Shown: positions 13,001 to 24,300 of the stretch, in pieces
Numbering within the stretch: the first letter of the stretch is position 1
Layout of the letters: every line of letters begins with the position of its first letter
Source of the DNA: Progne subis subis
Taxonomy: Eukaryota; Chordata; Aves; Passeriformes; Hirundinidae
Assembly (NCBI GenBank): GCA_022316685.1
Contig: JAKJHU010000038.1
Span: forward strand, 2,714,384 to 2,778,383
DNA: 64,000 nt
Direction of reading: 5' to 3'
Notes under the pieces: model-generated
Database searches by the model: none
The model's input: the letters and a program-made list of their open reading frames with translations, nothing else
What the model was told of the DNA's origin: nothing
Translations under genes and position numbers: made by a program

Positions 13001-15996
13001 GCAAGGCAATGCCATTTCCAATTTACGCCTCTGACCAGTGCCATGCAGGGAAGTATAAGCAGAGAAATAATGTTATGACTAATAGCTTCACCTCTAGGAC
13101 AGCTACTTCAGTATGGCATTTTCCCTTTTCCTGAGATAATTTTCTAAGTACAAATGTCATATTTTAAGCAAAAGCTGCAAGAATGGATCTGAGGAAGCTC
13201 AAGCTCACTGTAACATTTCTCCTTTTTCTTTTCACCAGGATGATTTCAAGGGAAGCATTGAATTTCTTAACTGTAAATTCACATACCCTTCTAGGCCTGA
13301 TATTCAGGTCCTGAAAGGACTCTCTATATCTGTTAAGCCTGGACAGACGTTGGCATTTGTTGGAAGTAGTGGCTGTGGTAAGAGCACCAGTGTCCAACTT
13401 CTGGAGCGTTTCTATGACCCTGAGAAAGGAAGTGTGGTAAGCAGAGAAAAAGTGGTTTCTGTGCTCTGGTTTTCAGCAATGCTCCAAGGGCCTTCTGCCT
13501 GTGTCCTACTGTGCAGCCTAGCAGTGGTGGCTCATACATGTGCAGTTTGAGGCTTCATCTCCTTCTCAAAAGGACAGATGTGGACTATTTGGACAGTTCT
13601 CAAGTATTATCTCAGACAAGATCAAAGAAATACATGCCTCATGCATTATGTAGGCCATAGGCATTTGCCTTGGTAGCTTCTGTAGGAAACATACAAATGT
13701 GTGCTGTACATTGTGAGAGCACAAGCAAAATCAAGTCTGAATGGAGCAACAAAGAGCCTGGAACTTGTCTACGTTTAACTTCCAGTTATTCAATTACTGA
13801 TAGCTTAAAAAGCTTTTATGTTCTCCTAATGTAAAGACTTACCCATCTAGATTGATATCTCTTTCTCTGGAAAAAATCTGTGTGCTGCTCACTATGTCAG
13901 GAAGGCAATAAAGCATGTGCCTAACCTTAAACAATTAAATAGTTCACTAGGAATTCTGTTGAGCAAATGGTTGAGTGTATTTCGTGATATGGATCAAAGC
14001 CATACCACAAAATGCACATCATGCACAAAGGAGTCAGAGATAAGCAATTCAATCAATCACTTTAAATCAGTCATGTTTGTTTTTTAATGATATGGTTAAA
14101 TAATTTAGTTTCGCTATAAACTATTTGGGTGTTGCAAGCTGTTGTTTTGTAATGATGTTTCAACTTTTCTCCCATTTCCTCATAGTTAATAGATGGACAT
14201 GACTCTAAAAACGTAAATGTGCAGTTTCTTAGATCAAAAATTGGAATAGTGTCACAGGAGCCTGTGCTATTTGACTGCAGCATTGCTGATAATATCAAAT
14301 ATGGCAGTAATACAAAAGAGGCGACGATGGAAAAAGTCATAGAAGCAGCCCAGAAGGCTCAGCTGCATGATTTTGTCATGTCTCTGCCTAATGTAAGTAC
14401 CTGCGAGGCCTTGGCTGCTCAGTGTTCATTGCAGCTGGAGTTGCTCTGAACTAAGTTACAGTTGCTATACACCTGCACCTTTAGTGTTAGTTTAATGCCC
14501 TTTTACAGCAGTGACAGTAGGAGCAAAGAGGGTGCTGTGACCATTTGTTGTGCTCCTTAGAGTCTTGGGTGTGTTACTACTGAATTCTTGCCCAGTAGGC
14601 AAATGCATAAATCCTGTTCCCCGCTCTGGGAGATTTTCCTTGTGAGTAGGACATGATACTTAGACAAAAAAGATTTCAAGCTGGCTGCTTAGGTACACTT
14701 AAGAAGTATTTAAATGCACTGAAATAATATAAATATAAGAAGAACATATAAGTTATGGATACAATTTACACCCAAACAAATCACTCTTCTAGAAAGCCCT
14801 TAAATCACTTTTAGCCTCTTCTCCCAAATCTAGGGCAGGGAGAATTCTTTTTGCCCCAGACAAATCAGCCAAAATCTTGCTATCACATTTTCCTTCTAGG
14901 GTCATCATTGTGCTGCCTGGGCCTCAGGGCCATGTGCAGACAAAGCACAGCTTGGAAACATCACCCCAAACACATTTACTGGTGAACATTGGTTCTGCCT
15001 TCCCAGGTTCTGCGAGTGGTCAGCAGTGGTCGGCCTTCTTGCCTCTCTCCTGCTCTTCCTTTAGGCTGGGTACTGGTGTGTTAACTTAACACCTGAATAA
15101 AATATTCCTTTTGTATATTTTTCAGAAATATGAAACTAATGTTGGGGCTCAGGGATCCCAGCTGTCTCGTGGGCAAAAGCAACGCATTGCCATAGCAAGG
15201 GCCATCATACGAGACCCTAAAATTTTATTACTGGATGAAGCTACATCTGCCTTAGACACGGAAAGTGAAAAGGTAAATGCACGGTGATAATTAATTAGGG
15301 AAAGTTAACACAATGGCCTACAACATACCTTTTCTGCTCTATAGATACGCCAACATAGTCCACTACATGATTGCACGTTATTCCACATTGTGAATTCAGC
15401 ACTTTCACCTTTAATGATCTTCCAAGGAGGTACAGCTGTAAGAAAAAGCAGCAAGCCCCAAGTACTCTCAAACTACCGATGAGAGGCAGCACTTTTTCAG
15501 AAATGTCTGAACTGCCTGTATTTCCAAGCATTCAGTTGACATTTAGCATGTCAGCAGAATAAAGGCCTTCCTAAATTTCTCCCTCTGTTTAGCTGTCTCT
15601 TGTTTGTACTGCTGGTAAACAGAGGTCATGACCCAACTAAGCACATCAATATCAGAACCTCTGAATTAGTCTCACTGTCCCTTTTACAAGTGTTGCACAA
15701 TAGAGTTAATTAATCTGAAGCAGTTGGGTTCCTCCAGCTCTGAGCCCTGGTCAATTTGCACATTTTTATTCTGACACTTTGTCTGTTGCCTTTAGACCGT
15801 GCAGGCAGCACTGGACAAAGCCAGAGAAGGGCGCACCTGCATTGTCATCGCCCACCGCTTGTCCACCATCCAGAACGCTGACATCATCGCCGTCATGTCA
15901 CAAGGACTCATTATTGAAAGGGGCACTCATGATGAACTTATGGCCATGGAAGGAGCCTACTGGAAGCTTGTTACTACTGGAGCCCCAATTAGCTGA
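933..15996 (+). CDS. ABCB11: ABCB11, bile salt export pump (BSEP), 3' half of gene (11 exons)
   Basis: This is the C-terminal half of an ABCB full transporter that exports conjugated bile salts across the hepatocyte canalicular membrane using ATP. Coding exons lie at 933-1068, 2656-2814, 7765-7869, 7970-8131, 9939-10142, 11998-12239, 12349-12505, 13239-13436, 14186-14392, 15126-15272 and 15796-15996. All junction phases agree, and together they give about 638 residues. They cover the tail of the linker, TM7-TM12 and the second nucleotide-binding domain with Walker A (GSSGCGKST), Q-loop (VSQEP), signature (LSRGQ), Walker B (ILLLDEAT) and H-loop (IAHRLS). The protein ends TTGAPIS, as human ABCB11 ends TTGSPIS. 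The length matches human residues from about 683 to 1321, so these are probably exons 18-28 of 28. The 5' half lies before the window. Other ABCB paralogues fit less well, because linker, ICL and C-terminus all match ABCB11. Confidence 0.96.
2656..2814 (+). CDS. ABCB11: ABCB11 exon: end of linker and TM7
   Basis: 53 codons in phase 0 at both ends, acceptor TTTTTTTAG and donor GTATGT. It encodes an acidic linker end followed by [19 protein letters not shown] and a hydrophobic helix that forms TM7 (human counterpart VRRILKFSAPEWPYMLVGS). It ends FSQILG, as in human. Confidence 0.95.
2815..7764 (+). other. Large ABCB11 intron (4.95 kb)
   Basis: AT-rich non-coding sequence. It holds a GAAT microsatellite at 3881-3906. 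The longest open frames (5187-5561, 7189-7572) match no family I know and lack coding features. I see no transposon with clear ends. Confidence 0.8.
3881..3906. repeat. (GAAT)n microsatellite
   Basis: About six and a half perfect copies of GAAT inside an ABCB11 intron. Confidence 0.95.
7765..7869 (+). CDS. ABCB11: ABCB11 exon: extracellular loop 4 and TM8
   Basis: 35 codons, phase 0 at both ends. [18 protein letters not shown] is the short outer loop, followed by the TM8 helix ending FFTQFLQ. The human exon has the same length and the same ending (LFTQFLQ). Confidence 0.95.
7970..8131 (+). CDS. ABCB11: ABCB11 exon: intracellular loop 3 with coupling helix
   Basis: 54 codons. It contains [17 protein letters not shown] and the coupling-helix region [17 protein letters not shown], which contacts the opposing ATPase domain in ABCB exporters. 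It is separated from the previous exon by an intron of only 100 bp. Confidence 0.96.
8132..11997 (+). other. ABCB11 introns 8132-9938 and 10143-11997
   Basis: Apart from the TM9-TM10 exon at 9939-10142, this stretch is plain AT-rich intron. The only structures noticed are a short A run near 8880 and a 10-bp direct repeat near 10450. Confidence 0.8.
9939..10142 (+). CDS. ABCB11: ABCB11 exon: TM9 and TM10
   Basis: 68 codons, phase 0 at both ends. Two hydrophobic helices flank the short turn YFSWKLSL. It ends [18 protein letters not shown] (human MLTGFASRDKQALEMVGQ). Confidence 0.96.
11998..12239 (+). CDS. ABCB11: ABCB11 exon: intracellular loop 4 and TM11
   Basis: 242 nt, phase 0 to phase 2. 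It begins [18 protein letters not shown], the conserved ICL4 segment, and continues through TM11 ([18 protein letters not shown]) to SYRYGGFLV. The last codon is split as AG/G (Arg). Confidence 0.96.
12349..12505 (+). CDS. ABCB11: ABCB11 exon: TM12 and entry to NBD2
   Basis: 157 nt, phase 2 to phase 0. It encodes [18 protein letters not shown] (TM12), then [16 protein letters not shown] and the start of NBD2 ending GEKW. The intron before it is only 109 bp. Confidence 0.96.
13239..13436 (+). CDS. ABCB11: ABCB11 exon: NBD2 A-loop and Walker A
   Basis: 66 codons. [12 protein letters not shown] carries the A-loop aromatic residue that stacks on adenine. GSSGCGKST is the phosphate-binding Walker A. 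It ends [13 protein letters not shown] at a GTAAGC donor. Confidence 0.97.
14186..14392 (+). CDS. ABCB11: ABCB11 exon: NBD2 Q-loop and helical subdomain
   Basis: 69 codons. [20 protein letters not shown] leads into the Q-loop [10 protein letters not shown]. The helical part ends [11 protein letters not shown]. Donor GTAAGT. Confidence 0.97.
15126..15272 (+). CDS. ABCB11: ABCB11 exon: NBD2 signature and Walker B
   Basis: 49 codons. [17 protein letters not shown] is the ABC signature helix. [13 protein letters not shown] holds the Walker B aspartate and the catalytic glutamate, so this site looks hydrolysis-competent. Confidence 0.97.
15796..15996 (+). CDS. ABCB11: ABCB11 last coding exon: D-loop side, H-loop and C-terminus
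   Basis: 66 codons plus TGA at 15994-15996. [20 protein letters not shown] carries the H-loop histidine. The C-terminus [14 protein letters not shown] is of normal length. The 3' UTR follows with no further splice site needed. Confidence 0.97.
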   Translation, partial: TVQAALDKAREGRTCIVIAHRLSTIQNADIIAVMSQGLIIERGTHDELMAMEGAYWKLVTTGAPIS

Positions 15997-17228
15997 ATTA
16001 CTGTGATTCTAAATTTGAAAGATTTCTTGAAGATTTGAAAGCAAATACTTTGTGGTAGGTATGTGTATGTTGGTGCTCCACTGTGCTACAGAGCGAGTGC
16101 TCTACAGTACAGTGAGATCTGTGGAATCCTGAATGTATGTAGCTATCTGTGTCAAGCACACTTGTTCAGCAGCTGTAAGGCACTAAGCACAGGCTGATGC
16201 ATTCAGGAAGTAGCTTAGCCCACTGACAAGGGAAGAAAAAGCCTGAAACTGGGAAAGGTCTTTTCTGGTGATCTGGGGAGTTGCCACTACCTGCAGTCAG
16301 ACTGCACTGTCCTGTCATGCCTCAACTAGCAATCAAGGAAGCCTGTGGTGTTCTGGAAAATGCCCTTTCTCTAGGTAAGCTGAATGAGTGAAAACACCCC
16401 CTCATATGATGCTGTACATCTGAAGGGTTCAAACCTGTCCTAAGGTTTGGTCTGCAGACAGTTACAGCAGAGCTCATTCCTGTGCATGCAGAAGCCCCAC
16501 TCTCTCACCCATTGTACCACACACATGAGCAGTGCTATTGGGGGAGGCTGGGCTTCCATTGCAGCACTGACACAGCTGTGCCCCTTCAACAAACCAGTCA
16601 GTACTTATAAAGAAGGCAGCTCCACAGAAGTAATGAAAGCAACCAAGGTAAGGAACAGAAGCAGGTGAGGATCATTTCTTTGCCCACCACTCTCCAGCTA
16701 ACACTCATCACTAATTAGCAGTCAAAAGGGTTTTTGAATAGGAATAAATGTCTTGGTTAAATTAATGTAAAATTCTATGGTTAATCATCAATTAGTTAAA
16801 CCACTTCTACTGAAATGGTGATGGATATGTTCTTTTTTTTGAGAAGGTAAGACAATTACAAATGAAAGTGGAAGAAATAGGCATAATTAGCTCTTTGTAT
16901 TAAATACAGTAGAAAAACAGAGCAACAATATGTTCAGAAATGACAAAGGTCAGGAAGGAGCTTCTTTTGGGAGAAGCTTGTATCTGTCATAGTTTATGAG
17001 ATCAAGTTTCACTGAAATATTTTATTGGTTATTGTCTGCAGCATAACCGGACTGTTTCCTTTAGTGAGTGGGATCTTGGAGAAAAGCAGATAGAAAGTAT
17101 AGATTACCATTTCAGTATTTAAATATTGATTTTAAACAACAGAGTGTTAACTGGAAAAAGTCATTCTCCGTACCCTAAAATCTGCACCTGGGCTGGGTGG
17201 AGGGATGGGCAGGCAGATTTCCTCTCAC

Positions 17229-17258
17229 TTTACAAGAAGTCACACCACTTCTTGTAAA
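17229..17258. repeat. Perfect 12-bp inverted repeat (hairpin)
   Basis: TTTACAAGAAGT and its exact reverse complement ACTTCTTGTAAA are separated by the 6-nt loop CACACC. If transcribed in the ABCB11 3' UTR it would fold into a stable stem. Confidence 0.9.
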
Positions 17259-17282
17259 ATACTGCAACAGTAGCAGTACTTA

Positions 17283-17288
17283 AATAAA
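17283..17288 (+). promoter_or_regulatory. Candidate ABCB11 polyadenylation signal
   Basis: AATAAA about 1.3 kb after the stop codon and 25 bp after the perfect hairpin at 17229-17258. A second AATAAA is at 16743-16748. Which one is used cannot be decided from sequence alone. Confidence 0.35.
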
Positions 17289-17929
17289 GCTGAAAGGGTA
17301 AAATGTTTATTAGGATATACCCTTAATTCCAGGCAGCAAAACCCATTGTCAATTTTTATACAACTCCATTAACAGAATAACTGCCACATATCCTATTGAA
17401 CTCACACAGCCAGCACTGAAATGGGTGTTTCTCTAAGGAGGTCTGTATTTTAAACCTTAACTGAACAGCAAAAAAGTCATTTGCTTACATCTTTCAAGCC
17501 AGACCTGAGTTATTAGTCATGACAGAAGATGGTGTCATTTGGTGTCTCCTGCTCTATGCTTCTCTGCATGGTCCATGGCAGCTGCATTTTCCAACATCCT
17601 ATTCCTCTGGGCGGATATAACCACGACACTGTTTTGGGATAGCACCTGAGTAACTGCTCTGCAAATACGGCTCCTGCTCCAGCTAGACTGCTCTGGGTAG
17701 GAACAGCATGTCTGGGCCCAGAGTCCTTCCACCAGGAAGGCTAAACAGGAAATGGGGAGGATAAAAAGAAAAGCTGCATAGGAGCAAGATTGTTGTTAAC
17801 CAACTGTAATGACGAGTTGTCAGCTGAGGAGCAAGGGACAGCTTCACTTCATATAACTCCTGGCTCATGAGAATATTTTTGCAGCTAGGTGGAAGTACTT
17901 TTGGAATGGCTTTATCCCAATGCTATTAT

Positions 17930-17976
17930 GGGCAGCTCTAAGTCAAGAATTATTTGGGCAGCTCTAAGTCAAGAAT
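17930..17976. repeat. 21-bp direct duplication, period 26
   Basis: A 21-bp block starting GGGCAGCTCTAAGTC occurs at 17930-17950 and again, identical, at 17956-17976, separated by TATTT. Confidence 0.95.
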
Positions 17977-20709
17977 AAGAGGTTAAATTTCTCCTGGGAT
18001 CCTACTAGTGGGAGCAAGGCGATCAGTCATACACTTTCCACCCTCTTTACTACATAGGAAACCTTAATTCAAAAGGTTTGTGGCCCAAACTGAGTCGTTA
18101 GCTCATCCTGCAAGTGTACATGTGCTGTATCTGTTCCAAATATCAACAATTTAAACGGCTGCAAAGGCCTGGTGAAATTACATCTTAAATGTTTCACAAT
18201 TTGAGGTCTTAGTAAGGTCACACAGTCTATTTAAATAATGTCTGAACTGTAATTTTCAGCTGCAATAAATTTACTGAAGCCCAAGTAAGGGACATGCAGG
18301 TTTATTTCACAACAACTACATGCCTGGCTCCTGTTTTTTAATTCTAATTCTATCAAAATATCAAGATTATATCTTGACACTTTTCTATCCCACCACTCTG
18401 GAAAAGGCTAACTCTGTTTGAAGATTTGGGAGCCCTCTTGGAGATTCTTCAAGCAGTCACACAAATCTCCATACCACAACACACTCAGCTGCTCAGAAAG
18501 TGCCTTATAGTCATTGCATTGTCAGTTAATTTCTGAAGTTACCAGTAAAATTACACTAAATTTATTCAGGTTTCCCACCATGCTTTGATTTAGTAATGTT
18601 TTAATAGTTGAAGAAAAATTAAGAGGTGGTTCAGGCAGGAAGATGTTCTGTGTCCTTTTCCATGGAGCACTGAAATTACAGAATGAATCAATAGGACACT
18701 CCAAGAAAGTGAGAGCCCACATCTTTCTATGTGTCTGTACAGAGTTTGAAGAATTCTGCAGAATGCCAGTTATTCTATGTTTATGGCTGTGTCTACCCCA
18801 ACAGAAGCACCAAGACTCTTTGTCAGTGTTGGGAAACACAGACTCTCACGTGATTACAAGTCTAGAAATGTGATCTCTACCCATAACTCCCAGCTTAAAA
18901 TTGCCACTAAATCCTAATGCTGCTGTGAGAACCTTGGACAGTTGTGCATGAAGAATCCCCTACTGCTGGCTAGGAGGATCCAGGAACAGAACAGCAACTC
19001 AATCAACCTGCTACTGTTCTGCAATGCCTCTGTAGGTCATCTCACTGGTAGGGAATAACAAAGCACACAGCAACTTGAACACAGCTGAAATCTTTGTCAT
19101 AAGTGTCTTTGTTCTTCATTGTTTGTCTCTAGTCCCATTAACTTAGGAATTTGGCTTAAGGAGTCACAATTATAGAAAAGAGTGGTTTCAGGTCAGCTGC
19201 TGTGGGAAAAAAGTTCAGAGAACCATTAGAGAAGATATCAGGAGATGCACGAAGCAGACTGTTAAAAGCAGATGATTAATTTTCTTAAGACATGGTAGTG
19301 TTACTAGGCTCTTAATTAAGGATGCCTGTTTCAGATTTGCTTCTGTAATTTCTATCTTGTTCATTCCCAAAGGCCAACACCAAACTATTCACCTTGTTTA
19401 CCCAATTAAATAAGATTCTTTCAATTATCTCCTACCTAATTGGAAGTTTAGAAGCAATATCATGTTTACATCTCGTAAGCCTTATTGCTGTCAGATATGC
19501 AGCCTCATTACCCATATTATAGCCTTGCATATTAAGGCTATATACATATATAGCTTATATATTATTATGGGATGGTATCAGCAAAATATTGCTTAAAGAT
19601 TGCACACTGGAGGGGAATATACAACAATAGATGCCAAATAATGAATAAAATGGAAAGTACCCCCCTTTGCCTACTTAAAACATCCACTTTGTATAGCAAA
19701 CATATATTCAACATAATAGTTACTTGTGTGCTTAGTTAAACAAAGCTGACAAGAATATAAACTTGAAGTGACAGTCTGCAACCATATTTTCATGATTTAC
19801 ACAACTAGTAACAGTGATTCAGGCTTGTGACTGTTGATCTGAGAGAATTAGCAGAGAACTACCTTTGCAATACAGGACCATGAACAATATTCTTGAGGTC
19901 ATATACTGAGCTAGTTTCATTATTGACAACTTTTTTCATTTGTTGCTCTGTGTAGAAGCACAGAACTCAAAAAGTTTTTATATCATATTTCTGCATTTTC
20001 TCTATCAAAGGTGTGATCTGTATCATTCATGATTCATGTGACCACTTTCAAAAAGTAAAAATGACAAAAACCACACAGTAATGCAAAAATATATTCTACA
20101 GGGTCCAATGGAAATAAACTTTTTTTTCTCATCTGACTTAATCAGAAGCTGGTTTGCTAAGGAAGCTCAATAAATTAAATCTAAAGCCTTGTTTATCACT
20201 ATGCTGGTCTTTTTCACAGTGCCTGGGTACAGCCATACAGTCACAGGTGGTGTGATACTGTCACACTATTATGTAGCAGTTTAACACACAGTATCTATAT
20301 ATTAAAAAAAAAAAAAAAGAAAAGAAATATTGAGCAACACTATGTACAACTGGTGCTTGTAGCATTATCTAGCTAGAAATGGACAGAACTAAAAAAACCC
20401 ACCATATAGCTAAATAAAGATGGCTGATTATAGTTTAAAACTTTGTTATGACCTAGAGCATTGGGCCATTTCTAACCATACAGCAGTGCATTTGCGATAT
20501 TTCTAGGAATAAAATCAGCAGCTAATATTTCTGAGCTCTCAAAGTCATTCTTGAGTGTCCTGATTTTGGATGTACTGGCTACTTAGCAGGAGTACATCAA
20601 AGATGCAGTGGCATCCCCTTGGTTTAAATCAATTAGCAAAACTGCATTTGCAGAGGGTTCTTCAACAGTTCACATCCATCCCCACACTGCTAACCATTTT
20701 GAAACTTTC

Positions 20710-21221
20710 CTAATTAAGTTTCTTTTCAGTTGTCCTCATTAATGAGTGGACACAGTATGGAACCAAGGCAACTACAGTCAGAGGCATAGCTGCGCTCTTA
20801 CAAAAAGAGAGAATGTAGAACAAATACTCAGTATGAGTAGGTATCTTAACAAAATTATACAGCTGCAGTGTAGCTAAAGAAGCAGCTATACACAATAGGC
20901 GGAAACTTATCTTGTGGCTATTTTTACCTTTGCAGCTCGTGATGAACATTTCAGAATTAATTCCAAGACCTAAACCAAAGAGCGCACCTAAGTTCCTCAC
21001 CAGTCCAGCAAATGGAGTTGTGTCAATGTTTATCCAGTCTGGGTTGGCACACCACTTCTTGGCTTTTGGAACAGACCATAGCAAGTCAATATCAAGAAGC
21101 TTGAGGGATAGATAAAAGCCAAGGGCAAAGATGAAAAGAAACAAGTTTGTCTTGATGTACATTCTCAAGCTTGCTGTCTGAATAGCAGGGGTATGCTCAA
21201 ATGCTTCTGCCACAAGAATGC
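20710..21221 (-). CDS. G6PC2: G6PC2 exon 5 (stop codon)
   Basis: 512 nt including the TAA stop. It encodes the last membrane helices, with highly conserved [20 protein letters not shown] and [14 protein letters not shown]. It ends TEKKLN. Confidence 0.97.
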
Positions 21222-21355
21222 CTGTGGATTAGAAACTCAGTGTTACAGGGAACTACACACTTGTACTTTGAAGAAGCATTTTCTACAATATCCCTGTAGA
21301 ATTTGACTTTTGAAGACAGAAGAATATATCTATGTAGTAAACACCTGTGTGTGTC

Positions 21356-21387
<32 letters not shown>

Positions 21388-24300
21388 ATTTAGCACTTTT
21401 GCAGTACATTACAAAACCTTTCCTCCCACTCAAACTGCCACTTTGGGAAAAAAAAAAATACCAAGCACTACATGGTTTTGATATGAGGCATACCTTAAGG
21501 CCTGACTGCATCTCCCAGATGACAACCTATCAAATATTAGATGTAAACTGGAACATTCCTTTTCCAAAAGAGTCCCTCACTCAAAGACTGGCTCCAGCAA
21601 TGCAGGATTCAACACCAGTTCCCACACAGGTTTTGAGTGTTGAAGGAAAAGACACAGAACACACTTCTCTTGTACTCATTTTATCCTGGTTGTGAAGAGG
21701 GAAAGCTGTTAGGCAGGGCTGCCCAGGCTGCACTGCATCCATGACAGAGAACATGAGCAGGAAGCCCCTGCTCAATGCACTGGTTACTCTCCTTAAAATG
21801 AGATAGATACCAGAGATACTGCTCATAGTTTGCACTCCCTGAATACCAATTTATAATATGCTTAAGCAGCTCTGAAAAATGTACTTTTATCATCTTAAAT
21901 CACCCAGGGTAGTTAGTCCTGCTATTGAGCCTTTCTTCTATTTTGCCCCAGGTCTCTGTGTTTTATCCACATTTCACACATGCTATTTTGTACCTGAACA
22001 CCATTTGAAATGACCCAAATTACTTCCTCCTGAGAGGAAAGGTCAGAGCAGGTAGGAGCAACTTCCTCTCTGATCTCTTCCATGCAGGCAGCAGAGTTAA
22101 AGATCAGATGGAACCAGTGCAAAGCAGTCAGAGCAAGTCTGAGGCAATGTGGACACCATACAGTCAGCATCAACTCGCAGGTGGACAAGGGCTCACTCCC
22201 TTCATTGTCAATTACATAGGCAGCAGGCACGTTCTACCTCACACATTTTACCTTCGGACTATTATCAAATCCCTGATTTTCCAGAGAGTGGAGAGCACCA
22301 CTGGGGCTCCAACTTGTAAAAAATTCTTGTCTTCTCAAAATTTTTTTATATTTTGCATATAGGTTAGAAAGAAAAGAAAAAATAGCAGCATTACCAGCAA
22401 ATACTCCAAGAACAACTTGATGAGGGAAATGTGTTGCTATGAATACTCTTGAGATGCACACACTGATCTGGATAATCCAAAACATACTCCAGAGGAATGA
22501 CCATGTTAGTCTAAGAGGGAAAAGGAAGATGCTTAAAATTTAAGACAAGATATTTCATCTACTTATTTACGCCAAGCCCCATCATGTAAGGCCCATGCTT
22601 TCACCAGCTGAGGTTTACTAAATAGAGTAGTTTGGAATCAGATGATTAAAAACTAGAAGTCAGTACTAAAACACTATCAAGAGTGGAACAGGAACAAATC
22701 TTAGAAGTTTCAGGTCCAAGACACCTCTGTGGTTTAAATGATGAAAGTCATCAATGACAGATCAAATTAGGACTAATATCTTAAATGTATCTCTCATCAT
22801 GAAGTCATGATGCAAAAGCTCAATTATTTAATGACAAAATTCACACAGTGTGAAAACAACCTTGTCAGCCTCAGAAAGAACAGCCACCAAAGCAATTGCA
22901 GGACTTTCCCACAGAGCTGAGCAACACATTACAGTGAATTTCATCAACATTATGTGCACCTGCTTTAAAACGGGCAAAGGATGACCATCAAAGCAGTAAA
23001 TTTAGGTACTAACCAAAAAAATCCAATACATAATGACAGTTATAGAATTAAAATTTTCCAGCACTTAAGATTTAGGACTGGTTCAGAGATATTGTATGCA
23101 ATGTCTGTAAGCTGATAAATACCAGCCTATACAAACAGATCAATCCTCTTAATATACTTTTTCATCAGCTGAAGTAGATCATAATAAAGGGTTGTTGGTT
23201 TTTTTACGAAATAGACCAAACTGTGAATATTTGTTTAAATCAAGTCCATTAAAAACATAACATGTTTATAAAGAAATATCTAAATACAATGAGTTGGAAT
23301 CACGGGAAGACACTGACCTGTGGAGGGTAACAGCTGATTTATCTTTCCATCTAACTGTGTAGCTAAGTGCTGCTGTCACCATTACATACCAGACACAGGA
23401 TGATCCCATGGCATGTCCAGATGGGCTTCCTAGTAAAAACAGAAAGGAAATATTCAGCTCAAGAAAGAAGACAGTGACATCTGTCATACAGAAAATGTCC
23501 ACTGATAGTTACTTAAGCACCTAATAATTGAGAAGGAAATGGCTAACAAAGGCTGAAAGAATGTGAACTACTTCTCAAAAGTTAATTTTTGCCATATGAA
23601 TTTTTCAGAAGGTTCATCTATACTTGTCTGAAATTAAAAAGGTAACAGCTTAATCATTTTATATTGGTGTGAAGTGGAATCCTGATAAGAAAACAGAGTA
23701 TTTCCCCATTACTTTGATTTAAAAATTTAAGAAAGCATCTAGGGCTGTCTTAGAGCTGTTGCATGGAATGTAGAAGTTATGTAGGAGGATCACATGAGAA
23801 AAGTTTTGAATGAGCCTCCCCGTAATTAACGGGAGCAACAGAAATGTAGCTCTTTGTAACATTCTAACTAGAGTACCAATATAACTTGAGATAGCCCTTC
23901 CAAGCTGCCTTTTATCTACTTCTGCAATTACCATGGTGTTAATGATTGTGAGCTGTGTCTCATCAGCAATATTACAATCCAGGTAACTGACATTTTGGGT
24001 AGTTTTGTTATTATTTTAGAAATTTATCTGAAACACAGAAAAACTGTGTCTTTATGCTTTACTTTGATTAATTTTTTAATTTTTAAGGTTGTAGAATATC
24101 AACCATATTAAAAGCAGATTGTCAATGAAACTGGCATATGAAATGATGGTCTGATTGCTGTATCCACAGGTAGCACACAGTAGTCTACCTATAGTAGTCT
24201 CTAAGAGGGAACAGTTTCATATAGAGAACAGTGATTTCTTTTTAGTCCAGGTTATAATAATATATGTGTAATTTCTTTTAACTCACAAAGTAAAATTTTA

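Larger units (their letters stand above)
15997..20709. other. ABCB11 3' UTR and convergent intergenic region
   Basis: No coding exon seen. It lies between the 3' ends of ABCB11 (+) and G6PC2 (-), so both 3' UTRs fall here. AATAAA occurs at 16743-16748 and 17283-17288 as possible ABCB11 polyadenylation signals. It also holds a perfect 12-bp inverted repeat (17229-17258), a 21-bp direct duplication (17930-17976) and an A run near 20304-20318. Confidence 0.7.
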
